From: an uncultured Eubacteriales bacterium
Lineage (GTDB): Bacteria; Bacillota; Clostridia; Peptostreptococcales; Anaerovoracaceae
Assembly (NCBI GenBank): GCA_900553025.1
Contig: USBT01000003.1
Coordinates: 7,080 to 71,079, forward strand
Reading direction: 5' to 3'
DNA length: 64,000 bases
The notes under the pieces are model-generated. The model saw nothing but the letters and a program-made list of their open reading frames with translations. It ran no database searches and was not told where the DNA came from. Both the position numbers and the translations under genes were made by a program. Below are positions 24,540 to 37,065 of this stretch, one piece after another. How positions within the stretch are numbered: position 1 is the stretch's first letter; each line of letters begins with the position of its first letter.

Positions 24540-25228
24540 ACAAAAATCACAGCCCCACGTAAAACGTGGGGTTTTTCTCAAGCGGGCATAGCCCTTCTTC
24601 CTCGCAACGTGTACAACACGTAAAATGGTCTGCCATTTGCGTTTTACTTCTATTTCTCTAGGTATCCAACTTCGGCAAACTTTAGTTGATCTCCAAGTTT
24701 ATCCTCATCAAGTTGATGTTTTATATACTCCGCAATTCGGAGGTCATTTTTTCCTACTGTATCAACATAATATCCTCTGCACCAGAAAGACCTGTTTCTA
24801 TATTTATATTTCAATTCTCCGAATTGCTCATAAATCATCGTACTACTTTTTCCTTTGAGATATCCCATGAAAGATGATACTGCGATTTTAGGTGGTATCT
24901 CAACCAAAATATGTATATGATCAGGACAAGCCTCTGCTTGCAATAAGTTAACACCTTTCCAGTGACACAATTGACGAAGTATTTTACCTATCGCTTGTCT
25001 TTTTTGTCCATAAAATACCTTTCTGCGGTATTTAGGTGCAAATACTATATGATATTTGCAATTCCATTTTGTATACGATAAACTATGTATGTCATTTAAA
25101 CCCATATGACCTCCTTTTAGTATATTGCAGTTGGCAGACCGCAATATTATTCTAAACTATGGAGATATACTGGTCAAACGCATAGCGTTTTTTGAACCCC
25201 ACGTAAAACGTGGGGTTTTACATATACA
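24540..25228 (-). mobile_element. IS200-type insertion sequence
   Basis: A single tnpA gene is flanked by terminal hairpins. Identical CCCCACGTAAAACGTGGGG palindromes lie at 24553-24571 and 25197-25215. Inside them are GGGC-ATA-GCCC (24583-24593) and AAACGC-ATA-GCGTTT (25177-25191), with the ATA loops typical of IS200/IS605 ends. The outer borders are set by a comparison with the solo copy at 58825-58868, which shares the sequence outside both palindromes. It sits between the ECF gene and tRNA-Arg. No tnpB is present. Confidence 0.75.
24650..25105 (-). CDS. tnpA: IS200/IS605-family Y1 transposase TnpA
   Basis: A 151-residue HUH single-strand transposase of full length. DHIHILVEIPP carries the metal-binding HxH, and RGYYVDTVG holds the catalytic tyrosine. 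WNCKYHIVFAPKYRRK is the standard N-terminus. The start at 25105 has AAGGAGG 6 nt upstream; the longer in-frame start reads through the terminal sequence. No disruption is seen, so it may be active. Confidence 0.95.
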   Translation of the reverse strand: MGLNDIHSLSYTKWNCKYHIVFAPKYRRKVFYGQKRQAIGKILRQLCHWKGVNLLQAEACPDHIHILVEIPPKIAVSSFMGYLKGKSSTMIYEQFGELKYKYRNRSFWCRGYYVDTVGKNDLRIAEYIKHQLDEDKLGDQLKFAEVGYLEK

Positions 25229-25231
25229 AGA

Positions 25232-25274
25232 AAAAGCCCTGAAATACTGTAAAATACAGTATTTTCAAGGCTTT
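25232..25274 (-). terminator. Terminator downstream of tRNA-Arg
   Basis: A long hairpin (AAAGCC..TGAAA..ATACTGTA pairing with its complement, 25233-25273) followed by T-rich sequence on the minus strand, 7 nt beyond the tRNA 3' end. Confidence 0.75.
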
Positions 25275-25280
25275 ATTTAT

Positions 25281-25356
25281 TGGTGCCCCCGAGGCGATTC
25301 GAACACCCGACGCACGGTTTAGGAAACCGACGCTCTATCCCCTGAGCTACGGAGGC
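25281..25356 (-). tRNA. tRNA-Arg (anticodon CCT)
   Basis: The minus strand reads GCCTCCG (acceptor), TAGCTCAGGGGATAGAGC (D arm), anticodon arm CGGTTTCCTAAACCG with CCT in the loop, TTCGAATC T-arm, then GGGGGC and an encoded CCA. All stems close, with one G-U in the acceptor. It reads AGG codons. Confidence 0.96.
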
Positions 25357-25414
25357 ATAAGAATCCTAGTGGATTCTTTAGTAAATCGCTATTTATGATA
25401 TCACTTCTGACGCC

Positions 25415-26398
25415 TTATTTCAAGCCTAAACCAAAGTTATCTTTTACTCTTGCCATCGTTTTTTCGGCAATTGCATTTGCTTTCTCGGCACCATCTTCTA
25501 AAATATCAATAAGCTCCTGAGATGACCTTATTTCATCAAATTTCTCCTTGATAGGTGCAAGTGCATCAACAGTTATTTCAACTAAATCCTTTTTAAAATC
25601 ACCATATCCCTTGCCCTCATACATTGCTACTATTTCGTCGATTGTTTTGTCGGACAATGCACTATAAATGTTGATAAGATTAGATATTCCAGGCTTTTCA
25701 TCCTTGTCGAATCTGATAATTCCTTCTGAATCTGTCGTCGCCTTCATGATTGATTTTTTAATTTTCGAAGGGTCATCAAGAAGAGAAATCCTGCTGTGAA
25801 TATTTTCAGCTGATTTGCTCATTTTGTTGCTAGGGTCATCTAGTGACATAATTCTAGCACCCGCTTTCAGATACCTTCCTTCAGGAACAACAAAAGTTTT
25901 CTTTCTCGTATTATTTACTCGAATTGCCAAATCACGACATAATTCAATGTGTTGCTTTTGGTCTGTGCCAACTGGAACAACATCTGTATCATAGAGCAAA
26001 ATATCGGCTGCCATAAGTACAGGGTATGTAAAAAGGCCCGCTGGGGCAGATGCTTTGTTTTGAGATTTCGCCTTAAACTGTGTCATCCTCGAGAGCTCAC
26101 CTGTATACGAGCTGCAAGTTAGAATCCATCCAAGCTCTGAATGCCCGTGAACATCTGACTGCACGAAAACTATTGATTTTTTAGGATCAACACCTACTGC
26201 CAAATACAGAGCCGCAACATCGAGAATATGTTTTCTGAGTTCTTTCGGATCCTGCGGTACAGTGATTGCATGAAGATCAACAATGCAGTACAGGCATTGA
26301 TATTCCTCCTGCAATTCAACAAATTGCCTAAGTGCTCCAAGATAATTACCTAGATGTATATTCCCTGTTGGCTGTACGCCCGAAAAAACTCTTTTCAT
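25415..26398 (-). CDS. trpS: Tryptophanyl-tRNA synthetase
   Basis: A 327-residue class I synthetase of normal length that charges tRNA-Trp. PTGNIHLGN (HIGH-type motif, residues about 10-18) and NKMSKSA (KMSKS) are present. The ATG at 26398 has GGGGGA just upstream; a TTG 12 nt earlier is less likely. No T-box leader is visible in the 161 nt upstream. Confidence 0.97.
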   Translation of the reverse strand: MKRVFSGVQPTGNIHLGNYLGALRQFVELQEEYQCLYCIVDLHAITVPQDPKELRKHILDVAALYLAVGVDPKKSIVFVQSDVHGHSELGWILTCSSYTGELSRMTQFKAKSQNKASAPAGLFTYPVLMAADILLYDTDVVPVGTDQKQHIELCRDLAIRVNNTRKKTFVVPEGRYLKAGARIMSLDDPSNKMSKSAENIHSRISLLDDPSKIKKSIMKATTDSEGIIRFDKDEKPGISNLINIYSALSDKTIDEIVAMYEGKGYGDFKKDLVEITVDALAPIKEKFDEIRSSQELIDILEDGAEKANAIAEKTMARVKDNFGLGLK

Positions 26399-26524
26399 AT
26401 TTTCCCCCAATTCTAAAGTTATTCGCTTAATTTACCTCTATGCTCAACGATTGTAAAATAAGGTTTCTCCTCGGTTTTCTCTATATCTTTATTTCATTTT
26501 AATCACATAAAGCTAAATAATTAG

Positions 26525-26558
26525 TATGTTTTAATACATTGCAATACATCAAAACATA
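26525..26558 (-). terminator. Hairpin after the sigma factor gene
   Basis: A 34-nt inverted repeat directly behind the sigma factor stop. It pairs fully only on the minus strand, where three positions become G-U, so it acts on the transcript of the gyr-rsbW-sigB operon. There is no clear T-run after it, so it may be a 3' stabilising structure. Confidence 0.5.
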
Positions 26559-26559
26559 T

Positions 26560-27300
26560 TTAGGATTTTTTTAACTCCGCCCTAAATTGCTCCACCATAC
26601 TTCTTTCAGCACGTGAGACTGTCATTTGAGATACTCCCAAAATCTTTCCTATTTCTGCTTGAGATTTGTTGAAAATAAATCGTTCCCTGAAAATGTATTT
26701 ATTTTGTTCGGTCATCTTATCGAGAACTTTGTCAATTATCTCTTTTGTTTCAAGCTGCTCATATCCTTTTTCGTCAAAGCCTGTATATTTCTCTAAAAAT
26801 GCCGAATCTCCTTCACCTGTCATGTCATCAAAGGTCTTGTCAAGAGAGTATGTGCTGTAAGCCTTAGCGCCATCCATTGCTTCAATAATCTGTTCATCGC
26901 TTAGTCCAGTAAACCGAGCAATTTCTGGAATTGTCGGGTTCTTTCCAAGCTCAGTTGAAAGCTTTTCCTTGGCATCTTGAACTTTCGCTGAAATTTCTTT
27001 AAGCCGCCTTGGTACCTTAAGACTCCATTGTTTGTCTCTGAAATATTTTTTTATTTCTCCGAGTATAGTAGGCGTAGCAAAAGAGCTGAATTCAAAACCC
27101 TTATCTGGATCAAATCTTTCCACAGCAGAAACAAGCGCAAGGGCACCTACTTGATATAAGTCGTCGTACTCTACGCCTTTTCCGAGATACTTGCGAATTA
27201 ATATTTCTACCATGTAGAGATGGTCCTCCACTAGCTTGTTCCTATTCGCTACGGTCGGATTTGCCTTATATTCCTGAAAACCGTTAGTTTTTGCTGTCAT
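26560..27300 (-). CDS. RNA polymerase sigma factor of the SigB/SigF/SigG group
   Basis: A 246-residue sigma-70-type factor. Region 2 (YDDLYQVGALALVSAVERFD, FSSFATPTILGEIKKYFRD) is close to SigB/SigF. Region 3 (TIPEIARFTGL) and region 4 (SQAEIGKILGVSQMTVSRAE) are present. Its start overlaps the anti-sigma gene by 17 nt, implying coupled translation. The pairing with an RsbW/SpoIIAB-type protein fits a stress or sporulation-type partner switch, but no anti-anti-sigma gene is in the operon. It is the last gene of dnaN-recF-gyrB-gyrA-rsbW-sigB. I cannot decide between stress and sporulation roles. Confidence 0.88.
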   Translation of the reverse strand: MTAKTNGFQEYKANPTVANRNKLVEDHLYMVEILIRKYLGKGVEYDDLYQVGALALVSAVERFDPDKGFEFSSFATPTILGEIKKYFRDKQWSLKVPRRLKEISAKVQDAKEKLSTELGKNPTIPEIARFTGLSDEQIIEAMDGAKAYSTYSLDKTFDDMTGEGDSAFLEKYTGFDEKGYEQLETKEIIDKVLDKMTEQNKYIFRERFIFNKSQAEIGKILGVSQMTVSRAERSMVEQFRAELKKS

Positions 27301-27700
27301 TCCTTTTCACCATGGTAATGTATTTCAATCCGTTATTATTATTTCCAAACTCAATATCATCAACAAGAGACCTTATTATAAAAATACTTAAGTCTCCCTC
27401 TTTAGGACAATGCTTACAAGGTTTATTTAATTTTTCTATCTGGTGTGATTCTGACAAATCCGTCACGGTAACTGTTATTTTGTCCGTGTCCAATAAGCAT
27501 ACCACCTCATATTCTTCTGAAAACCCTGAAGAACCATGACAAGAAATATTTTTACATGCTTCAGATACGGCTGTCTTAAGGTCATCGCACTGCTCCACAT
27601 CAAAGCCCGCATTTGCAGCAAGAGATCCAATAAACAGTCTAGTTCCCTTAATATATTCAGGCTTTCCTGGAATCTTCAAACTTAATCTGTCCATCTTCAT
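27284..27700 (-). CDS. Anti-sigma factor, RsbW/SpoIIAB-type serine kinase
   Basis: A 138-residue GHKL-fold protein. The N-box [13 protein letters not shown] matches RsbW/SpoIIAB, and [13 protein letters not shown] matches the end of the ATP lid region. The glycine-rich G2 box is poor (EGDLSI instead of GxGL), so kinase activity is not certain. Such proteins bind and silence a SigB/SigF-type factor and phosphorylate an STAS antagonist. It overlaps the gyrA 3' end by 44 nt and the sigma gene by 17 nt; AGGAG lies within gyrA before its ATG. Confidence 0.85.
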   Translation of the reverse strand: MKMDRLSLKIPGKPEYIKGTRLFIGSLAANAGFDVEQCDDLKTAVSEACKNISCHGSSGFSEEYEVVCLLDTDKITVTVTDLSESHQIEKLNKPCKHCPKEGDLSIFIIRSLVDDIEFGNNNNGLKYITMVKRNDSKN

Positions 27701-30146
27701 TCTTCTCCTGATCTACTTCTTCCTTTATTACCTTGGCCATAGCGACAATATTTGCATCATCGTCGACCCTCATAATCTTTACGCCCTGCGTTGACCTGCT
27801 TAACTTAGAAACCTCTTCTGCTCTGATTCTAATGATTATTCCATCTGAATTAATTAGAAGTATCTCATCATCTTGATCTACGACCTTGGCTCCTATTAGC
27901 TCTCCTGTTTTGGAGAACTTACTCTTGTTATAAGTAAGAACACCCTTTCCGCCTCTCGCTTGTATAGTATAATCTTCAACTGGCGTTCTCTTTCCATATC
28001 CATTTTGAGTTACAACTAGAATCTCTTTATCATCTGCCAAAATATCCATATCGACAACTGTATCTGACTTATCGAGCTTAATTCCTCTTACACCTGCCGC
28101 TATTCTTCCCATACTCCTTACATCTTTTTCAGAGAATGAGATACATTTTCCTTTTCTTGTAACAAGAATAATATTATCGTCACCACAGGTCTCTCTAACA
28201 CCAATTAAGCTGTCATCATCTTTCAAATTAATAGCTATTAGACCATTTTTCCTATTTGTATCAAATTGCGACAAAGCAGTTTTCTTGATGGTTCCATTCT
28301 TTGTAACCATTATCAAATAGTTCTCATCGTCAAATTGCGATACCGGAATTATTGCAGTAATTCGCTCCTTCTGCATCAAATTCAAAAGATTTACAGCAGG
28401 CGTTCCCTTTGCCGTCCTCGATGCCTCAGGTATCTCGTAAGCCTTAAGCTTATGCACCTTTCCAGTGTCTGTAAAGAACAAAAGATAATCGTGGGTTGAG
28501 GTCATAATCAGGTCTTTAACAAAATCATTTTCTCTTGTCGTTATTCCGGTTATGCCCTTACCGCCCCTTCTTTGAGCCTTATATGTATCTGCTGGCACTC
28601 TTTTTATATATCCAAGATGTGTAAGAGTAACAGCAACACTCTCTTCTTCTATCAAATCCTCATCATCGAATTCATCCTCAGCTGCCACTATTTTGCTGCG
28701 ACGGTTATCACCGTATTTTTCTCTAATTTCCTGAAGTTCTTCTTTGATTACGCCCATCAGCAGAGTTTCATCCGACAAAATAGCCTTAAAGTATGCTATT
28801 TTTTCCATAAGCTCAGCATACTCTTTTTCGATTTTCTCACGTTCAAGTCCCTGAAGTCTTGCAAGCCTCATATCCAGTATAGCTTGCGCCTGAATATCAG
28901 AAAATCCGAACCTTTCAATAAGCTTCTCCTTGGCATCGTTATAGCTTGCTCTAATAATTTTGATTATTTCATCAATATTATCAAGTGCAATTCTATATCC
29001 TTCAAGTATATGAGCCCTCGCTTCCGCTTTTTTTAGGTCAAACTGGGTTCTTCTTGTAATTATTTCTTTCTGGAAATTCAGATATTCAGTAAGTATTTCG
29101 TGTAGATTTAAAATTTTAGGCTCGCCATCTACAAGTGCAAGCATGATCATGCTGTAGCTGAATTGTAACTGTGTATGCTTATAAAGCCTGTTAAGAGTAA
29201 TCTGTGGATTTGCATCTCTTTTAAGCTCTATCACTATCCTCATACCTTTACGGTTTGACTCATCACGTATAGCCGATATTCCGTCAACTCTTTTTTCTTT
29301 GACAAGCTCAGCAATTTTCTCAATAAGCCTTGACTTATTCACCTGATAAGGGATTTCCGAAACTATTATCTGGTATCGGCCACCCTTTGTTTCTTCAATT
29401 TCGCATTTAGCGCGAACCTGAACCTTTCCTGTTCCTGTTTTGTATGCCTGCCTTGCTCCCTGTCTACCTAATATGTGTGCTCCAGTTGGAAAGTCCGGTG
29501 CCTTGACAATTTTAATTAAGTCATCTACAGTTGCATCTTCCTTGTCTATGAGCAAAATAGTAGCGTCGATAACATCTCTTAGGTTATGAGGCGGTATTGA
29601 TGTCGCCATACCTACTGCAATTCCGTTTGAACCGTTCACCAAAAGGTTCGGAAATCTGCTCGGAAGTACAACAGGCTCCTCTTCCTCCTCGTCGAAGTTA
29701 GGCATGAAGTCTACGGTTTCTTTTTCTATATCTCTTAGCATCTGCAATGTAAAAGGCGTCATTCTTGCCTCTGTATACCTCATTGCAGCAGCGCCATCTC
29801 CGTCCACAGAACCGAAGTTTCCGTGACCGTCTACGAGCATATAACGTATCGAGAAATCCTGAGCCATTCTAACCATGGCATCGTATATTGAACTGTCGCC
29901 ATGAGGGTGATATTTACCCATTACTTCTCCGACAATTCTTGCTGACTTCTTAAACGGCTTATCTGGGGTAACCCCAAGTTGACTCATTCCATAAAGTATA
30001 CGTCTATGTACAGGTTTAAGACCATCTCTTACATCTGGTAGCGCACGTCCTACAATTACACTCATTGCGTAATCTATATAGGATTTTTTCATTTCATCAT
30101 GAATTTCGTGCTGTATCATCTTTGTATCTTCTACAAGTGTTGACAT
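27657..30146 (-). CDS. gyrA: DNA gyrase subunit A
   Basis: An 829-residue breakage-reunion subunit of gyrase. The catalytic tyrosine is in [10 protein letters not shown] (near residue 120), with the quinolone-region motif [17 protein letters not shown] before it. The C-terminal beta-pinwheel contains the GyrA box as QRRGGKG (near 525), which distinguishes GyrA from ParC. It lies 21 nt behind gyrB. Confidence 0.98.
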   Translation of the reverse strand: MSTLVEDTKMIQHEIHDEMKKSYIDYAMSVIVGRALPDVRDGLKPVHRRILYGMSQLGVTPDKPFKKSARIVGEVMGKYHPHGDSSIYDAMVRMAQDFSIRYMLVDGHGNFGSVDGDGAAAMRYTEARMTPFTLQMLRDIEKETVDFMPNFDEEEEEPVVLPSRFPNLLVNGSNGIAVGMATSIPPHNLRDVIDATILLIDKEDATVDDLIKIVKAPDFPTGAHILGRQGARQAYKTGTGKVQVRAKCEIEETKGGRYQIIVSEIPYQVNKSRLIEKIAELVKEKRVDGISAIRDESNRKGMRIVIELKRDANPQITLNRLYKHTQLQFSYSMIMLALVDGEPKILNLHEILTEYLNFQKEIITRRTQFDLKKAEARAHILEGYRIALDNIDEIIKIIRASYNDAKEKLIERFGFSDIQAQAILDMRLARLQGLEREKIEKEYAELMEKIAYFKAILSDETLLMGVIKEELQEIREKYGDNRRSKIVAAEDEFDDEDLIEEESVAVTLTHLGYIKRVPADTYKAQRRGGKGITGITTRENDFVKDLIMTSTHDYLLFFTDTGKVHKLKAYEIPEASRTAKGTPAVNLLNLMQKERITAIIPVSQFDDENYLIMVTKNGTIKKTALSQFDTNRKNGLIAINLKDDDSLIGVRETCGDDNIILVTRKGKCISFSEKDVRSMGRIAAGVRGIKLDKSDTVVDMDILADDKEILVVTQNGYGKRTPVEDYTIQARGGKGVLTYNKSKFSKTGELIGAKVVDQDDEILLINSDGIIIRIRAEEVSKLSRSTQGVKIMRVDDDANIVAMAKVIKEEVDQEKNEDGQIKFEDSRKA

Positions 30147-30167
30147 CTATAATTCTCCAATTCTCTT

Positions 30168-33171
<3,004 letters not shown>

Positions 33172-34278
33172 CTACTTAACTCTAACTGGAAGGACTAGGA
33201 ATAGAAATTCATCTCCTTCTATTGGTGTTACGACACAAGGAGTAACAGGTGAATTAAAGTATAGCATTATTTCATCATCTTCTATAACCTTGAGAATGTC
33301 TATCAAATATTTAGCATTAAATCCTATTTCTATATCTTCACCTATTTTATCTATCATAACTTCTTCAACCACACTTCCTTCCTGTGATTTTGAGGAAATT
33401 TTCATAATTTGTTCTTCTATATTAAGTTTTATTAAATTATTCTGACCTTCAATTGTGAATATCGATGCTCTTTCAATAGCTTCACTTAAACTTTTTCTAT
33501 TTACTTTTACGTGTATACTACTTTCTGAAGGAACCATCTCATTGTATTGTAGAAATTCTCCATCTATAATTCTGAGATTAACTTCATTATTTCCTATAAG
33601 AGCAGCAAGGCTTTTTCCATTTTTCTTTATCTTAATGATATCTGTTTCATCTTGAGAATCATTTATTATTTTAGATAACTCTCCCATTATTCTTGCAGAT
33701 ACTACAAATTTTTGTTCATCATCAATGTTTGTAATAGCTTTATTTATTGCCATTCTGTATCCATCAATAGCAACCATTTTAAGATAATCTTTGTTCATTT
33801 CTAACAAAATACCGCTTATTATTCCCCTTGTTTCATCTGGATGAGCAGCAAATTGTGTTCTTTTAATAAGATTTTTAAATGTTTCTTTATGAAAACTAAT
33901 TGCATCATCAAAAGATTCTCTATATATACTAGGAAACTCATCTGGAGAAATACAAATAATTTCAAAATCTGTGTTGAGGCATTTTATTTCCATCTTCTGA
34001 TTATCATCTACAACAAAATTTATCTCAGCTGAAGGCAATTTTCTTATTATATCTGTAAATATTTTAGCATTTACAACTGTTTTACCATTTTCAATAGAAT
34101 CAACTTTAATTTTTCTTATTACAGAAATATCAAGATCAGATGCTGTTAGTGTTAGAATTCCATCTTCTACATCAATAAGGATTCCTTTAAGAATTGGCAT
34201 AGTTGTTCTTGTAGATATTGCCTTAGAAATAATGTTTAACGATTTTGAAAGTTTATTTTGATTACATGAGAATTTCAT
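33172..34278 (-). CDS. dnaN: DNA polymerase III sliding clamp (beta)
   Basis: A 368-residue beta clamp with three similar domains and the C-terminal LFLVLPVRVK that ends most bacterial clamps. AAHPDETRGIISGILLE lies in the middle domain. AAGGAG precedes the ATG. It opens the dnaN-recF-gyrB-gyrA operon and is separated from dnaA by 210 nt with DnaA boxes. Confidence 0.98.
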   Translation of the reverse strand: MKFSCNQNKLSKSLNIISKAISTRTTMPILKGILIDVEDGILTLTASDLDISVIRKIKVDSIENGKTVVNAKIFTDIIRKLPSAEINFVVDDNQKMEIKCLNTDFEIICISPDEFPSIYRESFDDAISFHKETFKNLIKRTQFAAHPDETRGIISGILLEMNKDYLKMVAIDGYRMAINKAITNIDDEQKFVVSARIMGELSKIINDSQDETDIIKIKKNGKSLAALIGNNEVNLRIIDGEFLQYNEMVPSESSIHVKVNRKSLSEAIERASIFTIEGQNNLIKLNIEEQIMKISSKSQEGSVVEEVMIDKIGEDIEIGFNAKYLIDILKVIEDDEIMLYFNSPVTPCVVTPIEGDEFLFLVLPVRVK

Positions 34279-34338
34279 TCCAAACTCCTTTATTTTATAT
34301 TTATTTATTTTAGTTGTAGTAGTAGGCTTTGTTGATAG

Positions 34339-34386
34339 TATGGATAACTATCGTAAGCCTTTTAATTTTAACATTTTTTATCCACA
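34339..34386. other. DnaA boxes between dnaA and dnaN
   Basis: TATGGATAA (34339-34347, one mismatch, reverse) and a perfect TTATCCACA (34378-34386) lie in the 210-nt dnaA-dnaN spacer. They may contribute to a bipartite origin or to control of dnaN. Confidence 0.6.
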
Positions 34387-34488
34387 AAACATAAGGATAA
34401 GTTTTAACATTTGATATTAATAATTTGAAACTATTTTGTGAAAATATTTTTAAATGTATTATTTTTTTGTGAAATTTATTATTCAGTT

Positions 34489-35868
34489 TTATTCTTTTGA
34501 TTTTTCAATCAATAAATCTACTATTCTTTTAAGTGAATCGTCTGTTTTTAATTTCTTTTGAATTTTTTCATGAGCATGTATAACTGTTGAGTAGTGTCTG
34601 CCACCGAAGCATCTTCCAATTTTAGGAAGTGAATAGTCAGTGATTTCTCTTGAAATATACATAGCTATCTGCCTTGGATAAGCAATCCTATTTGTTCTTT
34701 TTGCTCCATCCATTTCATCAATTCCAATATCAAAGTGATTGCAAACTATCTGCTTAATTTTTTCAGGTGTAGGAAGAATTGATTTTGATGTAACAATATC
34801 TTTTAAGATATCATTAGCAAATTGAACATCTATATTTCTATTGAGCAAAACAGAAAAACTTATAATTCTATTAAATGCTCCTTCAAGATTTCTTATGTTA
34901 TCTTTGATACTTTCTGCAACAAGCTTAATTACATCATAAACATCATCAGTAATCTCAATACCTTTACTTTCAGCCTTTTTCATAAGTATGGCGATTCTAG
35001 TTTCATAATCTGCAGGTTGAATATCAGCCATCATTTTCCATGCAAATCTGGATCTTAATCTCTCATCAAGCTTTGTAAGTCTTTGTGGAGGTCTATCGCT
35101 AGAAATTATTATTTGTTTCTCATATTTGTATAACTCATTGAAAGTATGGAAAAATTCTTCTTGAGTTGTGTCTTTATTTTCTAGAAATTGAATATCGTCT
35201 ATTAACAAAACATCAGCTTTTCTATATTTTCTTTTAAAATCATTCATTTTGTTTTGTTTAATAGCGTGGGTACACTCATTTGTAAAAGTTTCAGAGGTTA
35301 CATATATTACATTTAATTCTGGTCTTGTATCTTGTATATATAGCCCAATAGCATTGATTAAATGTGTTTTTCCAAGTCCTGATTTACCATAAATATATAG
35401 TGGATTATAGGCTTGAGATGGATTTTCTGCAACTGCGTGAGCAGCAGCACAAGCAACCTTATTACAAGAGCCTTCAACAAAATTATCGAAAGTATATGAT
35501 GGTATGAAATATTCATCATATACTTTTGAATCAGGTTCCATTTTTGACACACCAAAATTCCCAACATCAGTATTAACTTGTAAATGTTGATTATTATTAC
35601 CATATTCGCTTTTGTGTTTTGTGATAACCTTGTAAGCTGTTCCAGTCTGCTTTTGTATTATTGATTCAAGTCTAATTTTATACCTATTTACAATATCTAA
35701 ATCAATATTATCTGGAACCTCAAGATAAAATATAAATATATCTTCATCTATGCAATTTAAGGTTACAGGCTTTATAAAAGTTTCATAACTAGGGGATGGA
35801 ATCAATTCTTTAAGATTATCTTTAACACGAATCCATAGGGTGTTTGGTTCAGGTATCATTGTTAACAT
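34489..35868 (-). CDS. dnaA: Chromosomal replication initiator DnaA
   Basis: About 459 residues. Domain I is at the N-terminus. Domain III has Walker A GKSGLGKTHL and Walker B LLIDDIQFL. Domain IV has the DNA-binding signature GRHYSTVIHA. The start is uncertain: the ATG at 35868 (weak AGAAAG upstream) or the one at 35859 (MIPEPNTLW) are both possible, and an earlier in-frame ATG at 35922 lies inside the origin. It binds the boxes at 35917-36059 and 34339-34386. Confidence 0.96.
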   Translation of the reverse strand: MLTMIPEPNTLWIRVKDNLKELIPSPSYETFIKPVTLNCIDEDIFIFYLEVPDNIDLDIVNRYKIRLESIIQKQTGTAYKVITKHKSEYGNNNQHLQVNTDVGNFGVSKMEPDSKVYDEYFIPSYTFDNFVEGSCNKVACAAAHAVAENPSQAYNPLYIYGKSGLGKTHLINAIGLYIQDTRPELNVIYVTSETFTNECTHAIKQNKMNDFKRKYRKADVLLIDDIQFLENKDTTQEEFFHTFNELYKYEKQIIISSDRPPQRLTKLDERLRSRFAWKMMADIQPADYETRIAILMKKAESKGIEITDDVYDVIKLVAESIKDNIRNLEGAFNRIISFSVLLNRNIDVQFANDILKDIVTSKSILPTPEKIKQIVCNHFDIGIDEMDGAKRTNRIAYPRQIAMYISREITDYSLPKIGRCFGGRHYSTVIHAHEKIQKKLKTDDSLKRIVDLLIEKSKE

Positions 35869-35916
35869 TCGCTTTCTATAAATCTTATATATCATTTTAC
35901 AAAAAATATGGATAAA

Positions 35917-36059
35917 TTGCAATATTTAAGAGTTATCCACATAAAATATATAAAAATAGAGTTATCCACATTTAAATTATAATTAAATACACTTAAATTG
36001 CATATAAAAAAACACTTATTAACATTATCCATATAGTGTTATAAACATATTGTGGATAA
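35917..36059. other. oriC: Chromosomal replication origin, DnaA-box cluster
   Basis: Perfect TTATCCACA boxes at 35933-35941 and 35962-35970, a perfect reverse box TGTGGATAA at 36051-36059, and one-mismatch boxes at 35917-35925 and 36025-36033. Very AT-rich sequence continues to about 36240 and could be the unwinding element. Transcription diverges from here: dnaA to the left, rpmH to the right. Confidence 0.9.
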
Positions 36060-36249
36060 AATATTTATTAAATTTTATTTAAAATAGTTAGTATTTTTAT
36101 AAATAAAATCTAAAATAAATGTTAAACTTCTCATATTGAATTCTACCACAAACACCTTTTTCAGATTAAATTCTACTTTCAACCATTTACTAGAATTTAC
36201 TTTGCTTATTATCACTTATTAACTTTAATATCTCTAGGATATAAAAAAT

Positions 36250-36278
36250 TTGACTTAAGAGCTTTATACGAGTATAAT
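36250..36278 (+). promoter_or_regulatory. Promoter of rpmH-rnpA operon
   Basis: TTGACT (36250-36255), 17 nt and TATAAT (36273-36278), about 60 nt before rpmH. Confidence 0.75.
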
Positions 36279-36341
36279 ATTAGGGCGCATATTGTAATTT
36301 AGATTGCGTATATCATATATTTAGAATTTTGGAGGATGAAA

Positions 36342-36476
36342 ATGAAAAGAACTTATCAGCCTAAAAAGAGGCAAAGACTTAAGGAACACGGCTTTAGAAA
36401 AAGAATGAAGACTAAGAATGGTAGAAATGTTCTTAAAAGAAGAAGAGCAAGAGGAAGAAAGAAGCTTACAGCATAA
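36342..36476 (+). CDS. rpmH: 50S ribosomal protein L34
   Basis: A 44-residue, strongly basic protein beginning [18 protein letters not shown] and ending in RGRKKLTA, the complete L34 pattern. GGAGG lies 7 nt before the ATG. It is the first gene right of oriC and is followed by rnpA after 4 nt. Confidence 0.98.
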   Translation: MKRTYQPKKRQRLKEHGFRKRMKTKNGRNVLKRRRARGRKKLTA

Positions 36477-36480
36477 TATA

Positions 36481-36825
36481 ATGTTAAATAAAACAATTTT
36501 GCGAAATAAAAAGGATTTTTCGAGGATTTACAGCAAGGGTAAATCTATAGGCGATAGGTATATTGTTTTGTTTTTTAAGAGAAACAATCTAGACTATTAT
36601 AGAAAGGCCTTTTTAGCAAGCAAAAAAGTTGGAAATAGTGTAAAGAGAAATCGGGCGCGAAGACTTATGAAGGAAAGTGTAAGACTTCTTGAATTTGATT
36701 TACCTAAAGGTTATGATTATATCTTTATAGCAAGGAATACCATAGATGGTAAATCATACAGTGAAGTTAGCCGTTCCATAAAATCAGCGCTTAAGAGGAG
36801 TGGCACGCTAAATGAAAAAGAATAG
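36481..36825 (+). CDS. rnpA: Ribonuclease P protein component
   Basis: A 114-residue basic protein that assists the RNase P RNA in tRNA 5' processing. The RNR motif reads [18 protein letters not shown] (residues about 52-69). I use the ATG at 36481; an earlier in-frame start would lie inside rpmH. The ribosome binding site is weak, suggesting coupling to rpmH. The end overlaps yidD by 14 nt. Confidence 0.96.
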   Translation: MLNKTILRNKKDFSRIYSKGKSIGDRYIVLFFKRNNLDYYRKAFLASKKVGNSVKRNRARRLMKESVRLLEFDLPKGYDYIFIARNTIDGKSYSEVSRSIKSALKRSGTLNEKE

Positions 36826-37048
36826 TTTTTTAAAATTAACTGGCATGCCGATTATTCTTATAATAAGGATATATCAGATTTTTATATCGCCTATTACACC
36901 TGCAACTTGCAGATTTTATCCAACTTGTTCAACTTATTTTATACAAGCTTTAGAAAAATATGGGCTTATCAAAGGAACTTATCTAGGGATAAAGAGAATC
37001 TTAAGATGTCATCCTTGGAATCCGGGAGGATATGACCCTTTGAAATAA
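36812..37048 (+). CDS. yidD: Membrane protein insertion efficiency factor YidD
   Basis: A 78-residue protein with an N-terminal amphipathic/hydrophobic helix and the family block [19 protein letters not shown] followed by [12 protein letters not shown]. It supports YidC-dependent insertion. It overlaps rnpA and is followed by yidC. Confidence 0.96.
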   Translation: MKKNSFLKLTGMPIILIIRIYQIFISPITPATCRFYPTCSTYFIQALEKYGLIKGTYLGIKRILRCHPWNPGGYDPLK

Positions 37049-37065
37049 CGGAGGAACTTTATTAA

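Noticed and set aside
26399..26559. T-box leader before trpS
   Set aside because: The 161-nt gap has no T-box core (TGGNACCGCG-like) and no terminator/antiterminator pair; its hairpin belongs to the sigma factor 3' end.
34480..34525. 10-nt ladder at the dnaA stop
   Set aside because: AAAAGAATAA and AACTGAATAA follow each other on the minus strand, but the sequence is too AT-rich and short to separate from chance.
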